Origin: Granulicella sp.
GTDB lineage: Bacteria; Acidobacteriota; Terriglobia; Terriglobales; Acidobacteriaceae
Direction of reading: 5' to 3'
Assembly (NCBI GenBank): GCA_025408425.1
Contig: JANXYX010000037.1
Span: 26,201 to 90,200 of the forward strand
DNA: 64,000 nt
In this document: positions 46,380 through 55,347 of the stretch, piece by piece
Layout of the letters: each line of letters starts with the position of its first letter
How positions within the stretch are numbered: position 1 is the first letter of the stretch
The notes under the pieces: model-generated
What the model saw: only the letters and a program-made list of their open reading frames with translations
Told to the model about the DNA's origin: nothing
Database searches by the model: none
Program-made: the position numbers and the translations under genes

Positions 46380-48479
46380 CTACCAGATTTTTACGCGGTC
46401 TTTGGGGGCCAGGTAGAGCTTGTTGGTGGGTTGGACTTTGAAGGTGGGGTACCAGTCGTCGATGTTGCGGACGGTTGCGGTACGGAACTGGTCGGGAGCG
46501 TGGGGGTCTACGAGAACCTGCTGGCGGAGTGCGTTGTCGCGGGTGACGGAGCCCCAGTTTTGGGCGTAGGCGATGAAGAACTGCTGGTCTGGGGTTAGAC
46601 CTTCGATAGTTGGTGGGTTCTGGCCTTTGATGGCGGTGTGGAATCCGTCGAGAGCGGCGGCGAGGCCGGCTACGTCGGCTATGTTTTCGCCGAGGGTTTG
46701 TTTGCCGTTGAGTGCGAGATCGGGGAAGGGGCGGTAGGTGTCGTATTGGGCTGCGAGGGCTGCGAGGGCTGCGAGGGCTGCGGTGACTGCTTCGAAGTGG
46801 GTGAGATCCTCAGGGGTCCACCAGTTTCGGACTCGTCCTTTGGAGTCGAACGCTGCGCCTTCGGAGTCGAAGGTATGGCTGATCTCGTGACCGATGATGG
46901 TGCCGATGGCTCCGTAGTTGGCTGCGGCGGGTGCCTTGGAGTCGAAGAAGGGTGGCTGGAGGATGGCGGCGGGGAAGTTGAGGCCGTTATCGAGGGGGAG
47001 GTTGACGGCATTGACGGTCTGGGGAGTCATGGTCCACTCCTTGCGGTCGACGGGAGTGCCGATGCGGCTGAGGCTGTAGTGGTACTCAAAGAGCGAGGCG
47101 TGCCAGAGGTTGGCGAAGAGTCTATCCGGGCTGATTTCGAGTGCGGCGTAGCTGCGCCATTTGTCGGGGTAGCCGACGCCGACCTGGAGGGTGGCGAGCT
47201 TGGCAAGGGCTTCCTGTTTTGTGGCCGGGGCCATCCAAGTGTTGCTTTCGAGGCGGACTTTGAAGGCGGCGAGAATGTTGGCTACGAGGGCCTGGGCTTG
47301 CGCTTTGGCTTCGGGGGAGAAGAAGCGCAGCGAGTAGATTTGACCGACTGCATCGCCGAGGGTAGCGGAGACGAGGACGTCGCCGCGGAAGTCGCGGGGG
47401 CGCTGCTGTGAGGTGCCGGAGAGAACTTTTCCGAAGAAGTCGAAGCGCTCGTCGGCGAGCGCTTTCGAGGAAGAGCCAGCGTATGCCTCGATGAGGTGAT
47501 AGGTGAGGAGATACTTCCAGGAGTCGAGAGGAGCTGTGGCGACGAGGCTGGCCTCGCCGGAGATGGCTGCGGGCTGCCAGACGATGACAGTGGATTTGTG
47601 ATCGTTGAGGCGGTCAAGGCCGGCGGCGCGGAAGAATTCGTTCCAATCGAGGCCGGGAGCCTTGGCGGGGAAGTCGGCGAGGAGCCAGGGATTATTGGCT
47701 TTATGGATGTCTTCGCTGTCGGCGAGGGAGATCTGCTGGCGGGCGATGGAGGTTTCGAGATCAAGGACAAGAGCGGCGCGGGTGTCGGGATCGGACAAGC
47801 CTGCGAGACGGAACATGGTGGCGACGTGGGTAAGGTACTTGGCACGGATGTCCGCCATGCGGGGTGTTTCGCCGAGGTAGTAGTCGCGATTGGGAAGCTG
47901 GAGTCCTCCCTGAAGGAGGTACGGGGCGTAGTGATCTGGGTCGTTGAAGCCGGGTGCGACCCATAGGCCAAAGATATTAGCTGTCTGGAAATTGGTGTTG
48001 TTGAGAGCATCTACGTCGGCACGAAGGGAGAGGCCGAGAGCGTGGGCGAGTTGGCGGGGGCTGCCGATGGCCTGGATGGTTGCGATTTGACGCTTGAGTT
48101 CGGGAAGGCCGTGAGTCTCGATGGCCGCCTCGTCCATATAGGACTTGTAGAGGTCGGAGACCTTACGCTGATTGGAGCCGGCGGGAGAAGTTGTGAGTGT
48201 GGCATCGTGAATGATGGCGGCTACATTCCTGAAACTGGCGTCACTGAGGGTGGCGAAGACGCTAAGGCTGGCGCGATCAGCCGGGAGCCTGGTATGGGCG
48301 ATGTATCCGCCGTTGGCGTAGTGATAGAAGTCATCGCCTGGGTTGACGGAGGGATCCATGTTTGTAATGGATATGCCGTGGTGGAGTGAGTCGGGCTGGG
48401 TTTGCGCAGAGGCGAGAGAAGCTGAGGCAAGAGTCGCGGCGACGATCCATGTAGCGAGGCGAGGCTGATTGATTGTCAT
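46380..48479 (-). CDS. M13-family metallopeptidase (neprilysin/PepO-like), secreted
   Basis: Zinc endopeptidase of 699 residues from the ATG at 48479, which starts a clear signal peptide (ATWIVAATLASASLASAQ); the frame extends 61 codons upstream without conservation. The M13 N-terminal domain begins MDPSVNPGDDFYHYANGGYI. Catalytic motifs are HEISH (in IIGHEISHTFDSEGAAFD) and the third-ligand ENIADVAG. The C-terminus ends in DRVKIW, the usual family ending. A short 9-bp tandem repeat inside the gene encodes AALAALAALAA at about residue 567. It is divergent from fbp. Confidence 0.92.
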   Translation of the reverse strand: MTINQPRLATWIVAATLASASLASAQTQPDSLHHGISITNMDPSVNPGDDFYHYANGGYIAHTRLPADRASLSVFATLSDASFRNVAAIIHDATLTTSPAGSNQRKVSDLYKSYMDEAAIETHGLPELKRQIATIQAIGSPRQLAHALGLSLRADVDALNNTNFQTANIFGLWVAPGFNDPDHYAPYLLQGGLQLPNRDYYLGETPRMADIRAKYLTHVATMFRLAGLSDPDTRAALVLDLETSIARQQISLADSEDIHKANNPWLLADFPAKAPGLDWNEFFRAAGLDRLNDHKSTVIVWQPAAISGEASLVATAPLDSWKYLLTYHLIEAYAGSSSKALADERFDFFGKVLSGTSQQRPRDFRGDVLVSATLGDAVGQIYSLRFFSPEAKAQAQALVANILAAFKVRLESNTWMAPATKQEALAKLATLQVGVGYPDKWRSYAALEISPDRLFANLWHASLFEYHYSLSRIGTPVDRKEWTMTPQTVNAVNLPLDNGLNFPAAILQPPFFDSKAPAAANYGAIGTIIGHEISHTFDSEGAAFDSKGRVRNWWTPEDLTHFEAVTAALAALAALAAQYDTYRPFPDLALNGKQTLGENIADVAGLAAALDGFHTAIKGQNPPTIEGLTPDQQFFIAYAQNWGSVTRDNALRQQVLVDPHAPDQFRTATVRNIDDWYPTFKVQPTNKLYLAPKDRVKIW

Positions 48480-48753
48480 CAGTGGGAAAGACTCCAGTTT
48501 CTGAAGATGAGGGTAGAGGATCGGGCATTGCTTGTCGATTGAAGTTTTGGCGAATTGCTGCTTGAACCGAGCTGTGCTGGATGTCTCTTCGTGACGGATG
48601 CAGTCTTGTTGGAGAAATGGCGGTCTTGAGCGGTAATCGGCCAATGGCAACGAATTTCGCACAGATGTGTTGTTGGTAGATAATTCGCGATGCTAGAGTT
48701 GGCTTCTAACCTTTGAATTAAGAGGCAGAGTTGAGACCGAAAGGGATTGCTCC

Positions 48754-49758
48754 ATGGCGATGATAACGACGGTTCAGCAGCATATTTTGCAGCAGCAACA
48801 GGAGCAGTTGAAGTCGTCAGGCCGGGAGCCCTCGGGCACGTTTAGTTGGCTGCTGAGTGGGATAACGCTGGCGGCGAAGATGGTGGAGGCGAAGATCCGG
48901 TCTGCTGGCCTGAGCGATGTGTATGGCGCTTTTGGGGCTGAGAACGTGCAGGGGGAGCAGCAGCAGAAGCTGGACGTGTATGCGAATCAGGCACTGCTGC
49001 ATTGCCTGGGACTGCGGGACAGCGTGGCGGCACTGGTGAGCGAGGAAGACGAAGAGCCGGTGACGTTCAATCGCGATCCTGAGACGGGAAAGTACATTAT
49101 TATTTTCGATCCGCTGGATGGGTCCTCAAACATTGACGTGAATGTGAATGTGGGGACGATCTTCAGCGTGCTGCGCCGGATGCCGTTGGAGAACGGAACT
49201 CTGGAAGAGTCGATTTTGCAGCACGGATTTCGTCAGGTAGCTGCAGGGTATGTGGTGTATGGACCTTCTACGGTACTGGTATATACGACGGGCAATGGGG
49301 TGCATGGATTTACGCTGGACCCGACGATTGGTGCGTTTGTACTGAGCAATGAGCGAATGAAGATGCCGGAGCATGGTAGCTATTACAGTGTGAACGAGGC
49401 GAATGCACAAGGATGGCCGACGGAGTATCGGGACTATATCGAGAAGCTGAAGTCGGGAGGGCTGGGCAAGGAATACAGCTCGCGATATATCGGGAGCCTG
49501 GTGGCGGATTTTCACCGGACGCTGTTGAAGGGAGGAGTGTTTCTTTATCCTCCAACGTTGAAGCAGCCGAAGGGCAAGTTGCGGCTGCTGTATGAGGCGA
49601 ATCCTCTGGCGTTTATCGCGGAGCAGGCGGGTGGAATGGCGACGAATGGAGTGAGCAGGGTTCTGGATATCAAGCCTGAAGGGATCCACCAGAGGACTCC
49701 ATTTTGCGTGGGCAGCGTGCGGGAGATGATGGCTTTGGCGGAGGTGGTTGGTCAGTGA
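48754..49758 (+). CDS. fbp: Fructose-1,6-bisphosphatase, class I
   Basis: Gluconeogenic phosphatase hydrolysing fructose-1,6-bisphosphate to fructose-6-phosphate; 334 residues, normal length. The metal-binding block FDPLDGSSNIDVNVNVGTIFSV, SEEDEEP upstream and the substrate-binding RYIGSLVADFHRTLLKGGVFLYP with NPLAFIAEQAGG near the C-terminus are all present. An AGGAG-like site is not obvious before the ATG at 48754, but the N-terminal alignment supports it. The stop overlaps the start of a small unknown gene. Confidence 0.95.
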   Translation: MAMITTVQQHILQQQQEQLKSSGREPSGTFSWLLSGITLAAKMVEAKIRSAGLSDVYGAFGAENVQGEQQQKLDVYANQALLHCLGLRDSVAALVSEEDEEPVTFNRDPETGKYIIIFDPLDGSSNIDVNVNVGTIFSVLRRMPLENGTLEESILQHGFRQVAAGYVVYGPSTVLVYTTGNGVHGFTLDPTIGAFVLSNERMKMPEHGSYYSVNEANAQGWPTEYRDYIEKLKSGGLGKEYSSRYIGSLVADFHRTLLKGGVFLYPPTLKQPKGKLRLLYEANPLAFIAEQAGGMATNGVSRVLDIKPEGIHQRTPFCVGSVREMMALAEVVGQ

Positions 49759-50009
49759 CTGAATTTGCAGCAGTGGTGACAGATATTCGGTTGGAGTCGC
49801 AGATGGCGGGAGTGGCGCGCTGGCAGATTTCGCTGGATAATACTGCGTTTGGTGCAGGAGATACCGGGGTGCTGGAGGCAGTTGCTCCGAGTGGCGTTCG
49901 ACTGGTGGTCCCAGTGCTGGAGATTGCGTTGGATGACGACGGCCACGTGTGGCATGTGGTGCAGAAGCCGCTGGGTGCAGGGACTGCGGTGACAGGACGC
50001 GTGAGTTAG
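49755..50009 (+). CDS. Small hypothetical protein coupled to fbp
   Basis: 84 residues from the GTG at 49755, which overlaps the fbp stop codon (GTGA). The frame is open from 49704, but the coupled start is preferred. No signal peptide, membrane segment or known motif is evident; the pattern of alternating short strands (MAGVARWQISLDN, GVRLVVPVLEIALDDDGHVWHVV) suggests a small beta-rich cytoplasmic protein. I do not recognise it. The 4-bp overlap is the main evidence that it is a real gene. Confidence 0.55.
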   Translation: MTEFAAVVTDIRLESQMAGVARWQISLDNTAFGAGDTGVLEAVAPSGVRLVVPVLEIALDDDGHVWHVVQKPLGAGTAVTGRVS

Positions 50010-50230
50010 CCTATTGGTGGATTTTCACTGAAAAGGACCTTTTTCGGATGCGATGACGCATGCGGGGCAATTGCCATGTTGCGGCGGCTGGCTGGTGATC
50101 CGGTGCCGCCAGAGAATTTTATTTATGCAGATATCAACGCCACGAATCTGGGGCCGGAGTAACCGCTGCCTGTGAGTCCTGATAGGGAGTGGCCGGAACG
50201 TCCCTAGCGGATCGTCGGGTTGAGTGGGGA
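50010..50230. other. Gene-free interval before tRNA-Ala
   Basis: Roughly 220 bases with no supportable gene on either strand and no clear repeat; followed by the predicted tRNA promoter. Confidence 0.5.
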
Positions 50231-50259
50231 TTGAGCCAGAGGCCGCATACTGATACACT
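50231..50259 (+). promoter_or_regulatory. Predicted promoter of tRNA-Ala
   Basis: TTGAGC (-35) and TACACT (-10) separated by 17 bases, placing the start about 55 bases before the mature tRNA. Two of six positions deviate from consensus in each box. Confidence 0.4.
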
Positions 50260-50320
50260 CTGAGAGGTTGTTCGACGGAGATTGTGGCTGCTATAGCAGA
50301 GTGCAATGCGCGTCTGGTGG

Positions 50321-50396
50321 GGGGCTGTAGCTCAGCTGGGAGAGCGCCTCGTTCGCAACGAGGAGGTCAGCGGTTCGATCCCGCTCAGCTCCACCA
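50321..50396 (+). tRNA. tRNA-Ala (anticodon CGC)
   Basis: 76 nucleotides with encoded CCA. The acceptor stem GGGGCTG/CAGCTCC contains the G3:U70 pair that marks alanine tRNAs; the anticodon loop is TTCGCAA, reading GCG codons. D-arm (GCTCAGCTGGGAGAGC) and T-arm (GGTTCGATCC) are canonical. A terminator follows 17 bases later. Confidence 0.97.
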
Positions 50397-50412
50397 AAGA
50401 ACCCTAAAATTG

Positions 50413-50446
50413 AAAGGCCGAACACTTAGGTGTCCGGCCTTTTTTG
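50413..50446 (+). terminator. Rho-independent terminator after tRNA-Ala
   Basis: Stem AAAGGCCG / CGGCCTTT continued by ACAC / GTGT across one mismatch, loop TTAG, then a run of T. Ends the tRNA transcript. Confidence 0.92.
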
Positions 50447-50543
50447 TTTTCTATCGGTTGGTGATGGTTAACGATGTTCTGGGAGATGCCGGCTGCGGCA
50501 GATCTGGTAAGGAGTCCATCGTGATGATGGGCTCCTTTACGAG

Positions 50544-52007
50544 CTAGTGCAGTTGCCGCAGATAGGATGTTAGAGCTGCCAGATCGTCGTCCTTCATGTC
50601 GACAGGCGTCATGCCGCCGTTGGTCATTTTGGCGTTTGGCGTGTGGAGGAGAGTGCTAAGTTCAGCGTCAGAGTACTTCTGCCCGACGCCGGTGAGGGCT
50701 ACAGCCGCGGCAGTGCCGACGCCACGATCTCCGTGACATGAACTACAGGAACCGGCCTGATAGAGAGCCTGACCTTTGAGGATCCTGGGGTCAGCGGAGG
50801 CGAGAGCGGCAGAGGCAGAGCCGGCAGCAGACTCAGGGATGAAGGGCTGCTTCATGAAGGCCTGGGCGTCTTCGTCCTGCTTGTGCATCTGAGCGGCCAT
50901 GCCGGGATCGCTGTAGTCGTCGCGGTAGCTGGCGACACCGAGCGCGGTATAGGCCATGAGGAAGAGGAGGAATCCGCCAACGACAACTGGCCGGCGCCAT
51001 GGACGACGCTCGCGGCCGCGGTCGACAAATGGGACTGCAGCAAAGATAACCGCGAGGATTGCTGGCAGGACGATGCCGAGGAGCGAAGCTCGTCCACTGA
51101 GGTACTTGAGTCCCTGGAACGCTGGGCGGTAGTACCATTCGGGGCGCGGCAGGAAGTGGGTGTCGGCAGGATTGGCCGCGGGCCCGAGATCCATGGGGAT
51201 CTTGCTGGCTATGAAGGCGAGGATACCAATGATGGCGACGGAGAATACCGCGTCCATGATGACCTGACGTGGATAAAAGCTGACGGCGGGTAGCTTTGGA
51301 GCGACCGGGTTTTCGTTAATGGGACCTGCGGCGCCAGCCTTGCGGAAGAAGAATACGTGGGAGGCGATGAAGGCGATGAGCATCGCCGGCAGCATGAAGA
51401 CATGGAGGACGTAGAAGCGAGAGAGGGTAAGGGTACCCATCTGGTTTCCGCCTCTGACCAGGCGTTGCAGCGATGGCCCGATGAAGGGGACTTCTGCGAT
51501 GAGGTTGGTACCAACGGCGCTGGCGAAGTAGGCTTTCTCATCCCACGGCAAGAGGTAGCCAGTGAAGGCCATGCCGAGCATAAGGGCGAGCAGAATGCAG
51601 CCGGAGAGCCAGAGAAGCTCGCGGCGACCCTTATACGACCCGTAGAGGATGGTCTGGCCGATGTGGAGTACCAGGACAATGATGATTCCGCTGGATCCAT
51701 AGGCGTGGATGCTGCGGATGAACGAGCCGGAGGTTACCTCTTTGACAATGTAGGAGACGACGGTGTGAGCGTGGTCTGCCGCGGGTACATAGTAGAGGGC
51801 GAGGAAGACGCCGGTGATGATTTGAGACATGAAAAGGAAGAGCAGGCCGGAGCCGAAGACGTAGGCCCATCTGGCACCACCCGGAATGGGCTCGTCAAGA
51901 GACTCGTGCAGGAGCGAGTGGATGCCTGTGCGCCTGTCGATCCAAGCGACGAGTCGAGTGCCGGCGTTGTTGGGGCTTTGAGGTTCAGGTGTGGGAATAT
52001 TTGTCAT
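50544..52007 (-). CDS. Cytochrome b (b6/subunit IV type) fused to a cytochrome c domain
   Basis: Inner-membrane quinol oxidase subunit of a bc-type complex, 487 residues. The N-terminal four-helix part carries the two haem-b histidine pairs: SIHAYGSSG with VLVLHIGQ, and YVLHVFML with IASHVFFF. The subunit IV part has the quinol-site motif PEWY (LPRPEWYYRPAF) and further helices to about 375. After a soluble linker a monohaem cytochrome c domain follows (CSSCHGDRGVG near residue 415, Met ligand candidates near MTNGGMTP), facing the periplasm. It is the last gene of the five-gene electron-transfer operon, 14 bp after the Rieske gene. Confidence 0.9.
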   Translation of the reverse strand: MTNIPTPEPQSPNNAGTRLVAWIDRRTGIHSLLHESLDEPIPGGARWAYVFGSGLLFLFMSQIITGVFLALYYVPAADHAHTVVSYIVKEVTSGSFIRSIHAYGSSGIIIVLVLHIGQTILYGSYKGRRELLWLSGCILLALMLGMAFTGYLLPWDEKAYFASAVGTNLIAEVPFIGPSLQRLVRGGNQMGTLTLSRFYVLHVFMLPAMLIAFIASHVFFFRKAGAAGPINENPVAPKLPAVSFYPRQVIMDAVFSVAIIGILAFIASKIPMDLGPAANPADTHFLPRPEWYYRPAFQGLKYLSGRASLLGIVLPAILAVIFAAVPFVDRGRERRPWRRPVVVGGFLLFLMAYTALGVASYRDDYSDPGMAAQMHKQDEDAQAFMKQPFIPESAAGSASAALASADPRILKGQALYQAGSCSSCHGDRGVGTAAAVALTGVGQKYSDAELSTLLHTPNAKMTNGGMTPVDMKDDDLAALTSYLRQLH

Positions 52008-52021
52008 TGGGACTCCTGGCC

Positions 52022-52567
52022 TCAGGCCATCTCTTCTTTAGTAGCGACGAGTTGACGGAAGTACCTGTAGCGGACCTTGAGAACACCGTCTACTACCTTT
52101 GCATCGAGTGTGTCCATCGAGCGTGGTGGGGGACCTGCGAGTCGCTCCCCATCAGCGGTGAATGAGCCAGAGTGGCACGGGCAGACGAACTTGTTCTGAT
52201 CGTTTACCCAACGGACTGAACAGCCCAAGTGCGGGCATACCGGAGACAGTATGCGAAATTGTCCGTCTTTGGCGGGGAGCACATATACCGATGTCTGGGC
52301 CGAGGTGGTTTGCCATGCATCGCGACGTTCGATCGAGATGGTTTTCGCAACTGGCGCGGTGAGGGAATCGAACTCGTTCACCGGACCAACATCGGACCAG
52401 TCGGCATCTGCGGCGACGCGACGTAGCGGATAAGTAGAGAAGCGCACGAGCGGGATAGCGAGGAGCAAGCTAACGGCGGCCCCACTGATTGCCAGTAGAG
52501 CCCCGAGGAAGGATCGCCGACCAGTACGCTCAAGTTCTGGATCGTTCACGGCAGGTGTTGCGCTCAT
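52022..52567 (-). CDS. Rieske iron-sulfur protein of bc-type complex
   Basis: [2Fe-2S] subunit that takes the first electron from quinol; 181 residues. A twin-arginine-like N-terminus (RTGRRSFLGALLAISGAAVSLLLAIP) supplies the membrane anchor. The cluster boxes are CPHLGC and CPCHSG, each with one Cys and one His ligand and the disulfide cysteines. The C-terminus has the GPPPRSMDTL loop. It sits between the small cytochrome c and the cytochrome b-c gene on the same strand, so the complex is encoded together. Confidence 0.93.
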   Translation of the reverse strand: MSATPAVNDPELERTGRRSFLGALLAISGAAVSLLLAIPLVRFSTYPLRRVAADADWSDVGPVNEFDSLTAPVAKTISIERRDAWQTTSAQTSVYVLPAKDGQFRILSPVCPHLGCSVRWVNDQNKFVCPCHSGSFTADGERLAGPPPRSMDTLDAKVVDGVLKVRYRYFRQLVATKEEMA

Positions 52568-52593
52568 TTATTGACTCCTTCGATCTAGTTGGC

Positions 52594-52911
52594 TTACTTC
52601 TGAATAGTGCGAATGTACGCGACGAGTCCCTTGATCTCGTCCGGAGTAAACTTAGCGCCGTAGGCGGGCATCTTGTTCTTTCCTTTTGTGATTGCGCCGA
52701 TGAGATCGGCGTCGCTTGCCTTGACAACATCGGCATCGTGGAAGTCGCGGGCCTTCATGGCTTTTCCTGCGGGGGTATTTCCAGTTCCGTCGGCACCGTG
52801 GCACATTGCGCACTTTGCTTTATAGGTATCGCCGGCGGTTTCTGCGGCAGCAGCTTGAACGAGGCCTATTGCGGCAAGTGCTAAGGAGAGAGCGAGAGTC
52901 TTTCGGTTCAT
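52594..52911 (-). CDS. Small periplasmic cytochrome c (monohaem)
   Basis: 105 residues from the ATG at 52911, preceded by AAGGA; the open frame beyond is antisense-like and not used. A signal peptide (LALSLALAAIGLVQAAAA) is followed by one haem motif CAMCHGADGTG and a distal Met in KNKMPAYGAKFTPDEI, the c-553/class I pattern. As a soluble periplasmic carrier between the bc complex and the decaheme cytochrome gene products of the same operon it is well placed; direction of flow is not shown by sequence. Confidence 0.9.
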   Translation of the reverse strand: MNRKTLALSLALAAIGLVQAAAAETAGDTYKAKCAMCHGADGTGNTPAGKAMKARDFHDADVVKASDADLIGAITKGKNKMPAYGAKFTPDEIKGLVAYIRTIQK

Positions 52912-52945
52912 GGGGAATCCTTCGTTTGGGCTATGAGTTTGGTCG

Positions 52946-55336
52946 CTAGTATGAGTAGCGAAGATTGAGAGTGTAGAGGTTTCCGCGGAAGTCGCGGGGG
53001 GCAGTTGGACCGACCGGTGAATTCTCGTTGTACTCCTTGAAACGCCATTCGCCGTTCCATGTGAGTCGTGGCATGAGTGTGACGGCCAGTCGCCCATACG
53101 GAGTTTGGTAGCGTGACTGCAGGGAACCCGGTACTTGTCTTGGGTTCAGGACAGTAGATAGTCCGCTGACGTCGGAGACTGTGTAACCGAGGTAAGCCGT
53201 GACTCTCTCGACTGGGTGCAGCATAAAGTTCGCGGTACCGAAGTTGGTAGGTTCGCTGTAATAAGACGTGCCGAGGATATATGGTGCCGGGTTCGATGGG
53301 CAAGCTGGTGTTGTAGAAGGTGCGACGGAACTTACGTAGCAGATATCCGTGGTTGAGAAGATGTTGTCGTAGGAGTAGCTGAGGTCGAATGACCAGCGAT
53401 CGCTCTTGGTTACCATTGCCGAGATGGAGTAGTCACGGCTATGTTGCAGGTTGTGCGCGTCACTGACGTTGTTGCGCTTTTCGAGGATGTTGACTGTGCC
53501 CGCGATGTTGAGCCATCTCTGTGGCCGGTAGGTGGCACGCACACGATAGCGCTGCAATTGACGCGGACTAATGCGGGTGAAGGCGTTATCGGCGTACATA
53601 AAGTCGGTATTGAGGTTGATACGGAACTTCTCGCTGGGCTGTAGCCAAGCACCAAAGAGCCCCCAATGTTCATGGATCGGGATCTCGTCTCCGCCTGTGC
53701 TGGTGGTTTCTGCTTTACAGGTTCCATCTGCGAGGAGCACCCCGGTGGCGCACGCGCCACGCAAAGCAATTTTGGGGTAATAAGTGCTAAAGATATCTAA
53801 ATTTTGCGCGTCGATGATGGTGCGGTCACGATAGCGGTATCCGACCTGAACACCGCCGTGCACGACTGGCTGATAGGACAGGAGAATGGTGTTTGTAGTG
53901 GACTTCTGCTGCAAGAAGTAGCTGGAATGCGTCGTTATAAGATCCGCAGCTGAACTGGTGGTATGAACCGGACAGGTGGCAGCCGTGTAGGGCGGTGGGC
54001 AAGTAGCGGGCGAGAAGGTATTGGGTGGGGTAAGCATGCTGCTGCCGAATTTGGTCAGCAGGGTGTCGGTGGTATTGCCGGGGATGCGGAAGTTGGTGAA
54101 CTGGATGGAGTCGGTGACACTGAATTTGTCAGTGAGTTCAGCGGTTGCGGCTCCCTCGGCTGTGACGTTGATTCGTTTGACTGCAGCGTTTCCGGTGTCC
54201 GAGAGCTGGCGAGTCGCGCCGTTGAGACCGTCGAAGAACTCCGAGTACTGCGGGACGTTGTTGTTCGTATGGGAGTAGGCAAATCGACCGGTCATTTGAA
54301 CTCTGTCTATCGAGGAACTGACCAGGCGAAGCTGTTCGGTAGGCGCGAGGCCGCGGGTAGGCGCAGTGCGATTGTAAGCAAGGAAGGCCTTGCATGTAGG
54401 ACTGATCGTTTGGGGAGTCGTGGTGCTGTTGATAATTGGTACGGCACAAGGGCTGTTGTTAGCGGTGAAGATGTCAATGCCAATACTTACTGGAGTTCCA
54501 TTTGATAGCTGGTAATTGAGCCCGGTAAGGGTCCAAGTGGTATCACCTTTGTAGTGGATAATGTACTGGTCGTAGCTGAGAAGAGTTTTGGGCAGGATCT
54601 TCCAGTCGACTCCGATGGTGTAATTTTCGGTGCTGTTGCGGAGGCTTTGGATTAGCTGTGCGTCAGCTCCGACATGGATGGTGCTAAACGATGGCCCCTG
54701 CCAGATGTTGGACGAATAGCCGAGACGAACGGCAAAGCGGGACATCGGCAGGAACGTCACGTCTGTGTCGGTCATGCGGCGAACGGAGTTGGAGAGGTGG
54801 GGTGAGGAGAGTGCAGGCAGGTAGGGGTTTGAGGTCGTTGGGATGAGCGGGTTGGACAGGAGGTCGTAGTCGAAGTAGTTTCGATCGCGGCGGAAGCGCC
54901 CGTTGAATAGATAGAGTCGTCCCTTGGACATTCGGAGGGAGACGAAGTTGTTGGGATCGCCACCAAATCCGAAGCTGTTCATGGAGAGATCGTCGAACAG
55001 GAGGCGTGGAGCGTAGTGATCTTTAGCGTGCATCTGCAAGGTATGCCCGAGAAGGCGTGGGCCGCTCGATTCATTGACGAGGGTAGCCCACATTGGATCG
55101 CTGCCTGAGTGGTCGACGATGCGGCCACCAAAGTCGATTGACTGGTGAACGATGTAGGCATCCGGCGAAACCTTCATCATCGGAGTGGAATCAGGTGATT
55201 GCGCCCCCTGGGCGAAGAGCTTAGTCCCTGGATATATGAGTGCGAAGGTAAGCAAACCAAGACGCGCACATCTGGTGGTATATGGATGCGTCTTGGTCCG
55301 AGAGTGGTGGTTAGACACGTTTGCTCGCGGGGACAT
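52946..55336 (-). CDS. Outer-membrane beta-barrel, MtrB/PioB-like (porin of a porin-cytochrome conduit)
   Basis: 796-residue secreted protein: signal peptide ending LFAQGAQ at about 46, then a long series of alternating amphipathic strands (for example RFAVRLGYSSNIW, DYSISAMVTKSDRWSFDLSYSYD) and a C-terminal aromatic ending (LYTLNLRYSY), the signal for outer-membrane barrel insertion. Length and strand pattern match the MtrB/PioB type that sheathes a decaheme cytochrome. There is no CXXCH and no N-terminal CXXC as in Shewanella MtrB. Four pairs of cysteines (CAV/CKA, CPP/CPV, CAT/CKA, CYV/CPS) fall in loop-like stretches and may form disulfides. The decaheme gene is 11 bp upstream. Confidence 0.8.
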   Translation of the reverse strand: MSPRANVSNHHSRTKTHPYTTRCARLGLLTFALIYPGTKLFAQGAQSPDSTPMMKVSPDAYIVHQSIDFGGRIVDHSGSDPMWATLVNESSGPRLLGHTLQMHAKDHYAPRLLFDDLSMNSFGFGGDPNNFVSLRMSKGRLYLFNGRFRRDRNYFDYDLLSNPLIPTTSNPYLPALSSPHLSNSVRRMTDTDVTFLPMSRFAVRLGYSSNIWQGPSFSTIHVGADAQLIQSLRNSTENYTIGVDWKILPKTLLSYDQYIIHYKGDTTWTLTGLNYQLSNGTPVSIGIDIFTANNSPCAVPIINSTTTPQTISPTCKAFLAYNRTAPTRGLAPTEQLRLVSSSIDRVQMTGRFAYSHTNNNVPQYSEFFDGLNGATRQLSDTGNAAVKRINVTAEGAATAELTDKFSVTDSIQFTNFRIPGNTTDTLLTKFGSSMLTPPNTFSPATCPPPYTAATCPVHTTSSAADLITTHSSYFLQQKSTTNTILLSYQPVVHGGVQVGYRYRDRTIIDAQNLDIFSTYYPKIALRGACATGVLLADGTCKAETTSTGGDEIPIHEHWGLFGAWLQPSEKFRINLNTDFMYADNAFTRISPRQLQRYRVRATYRPQRWLNIAGTVNILEKRNNVSDAHNLQHSRDYSISAMVTKSDRWSFDLSYSYDNIFSTTDICYVSSVAPSTTPACPSNPAPYILGTSYYSEPTNFGTANFMLHPVERVTAYLGYTVSDVSGLSTVLNPRQVPGSLQSRYQTPYGRLAVTLMPRLTWNGEWRFKEYNENSPVGPTAPRDFRGNLYTLNLRYSY

Positions 55337-55347
55337 GGGTGCCCTCT

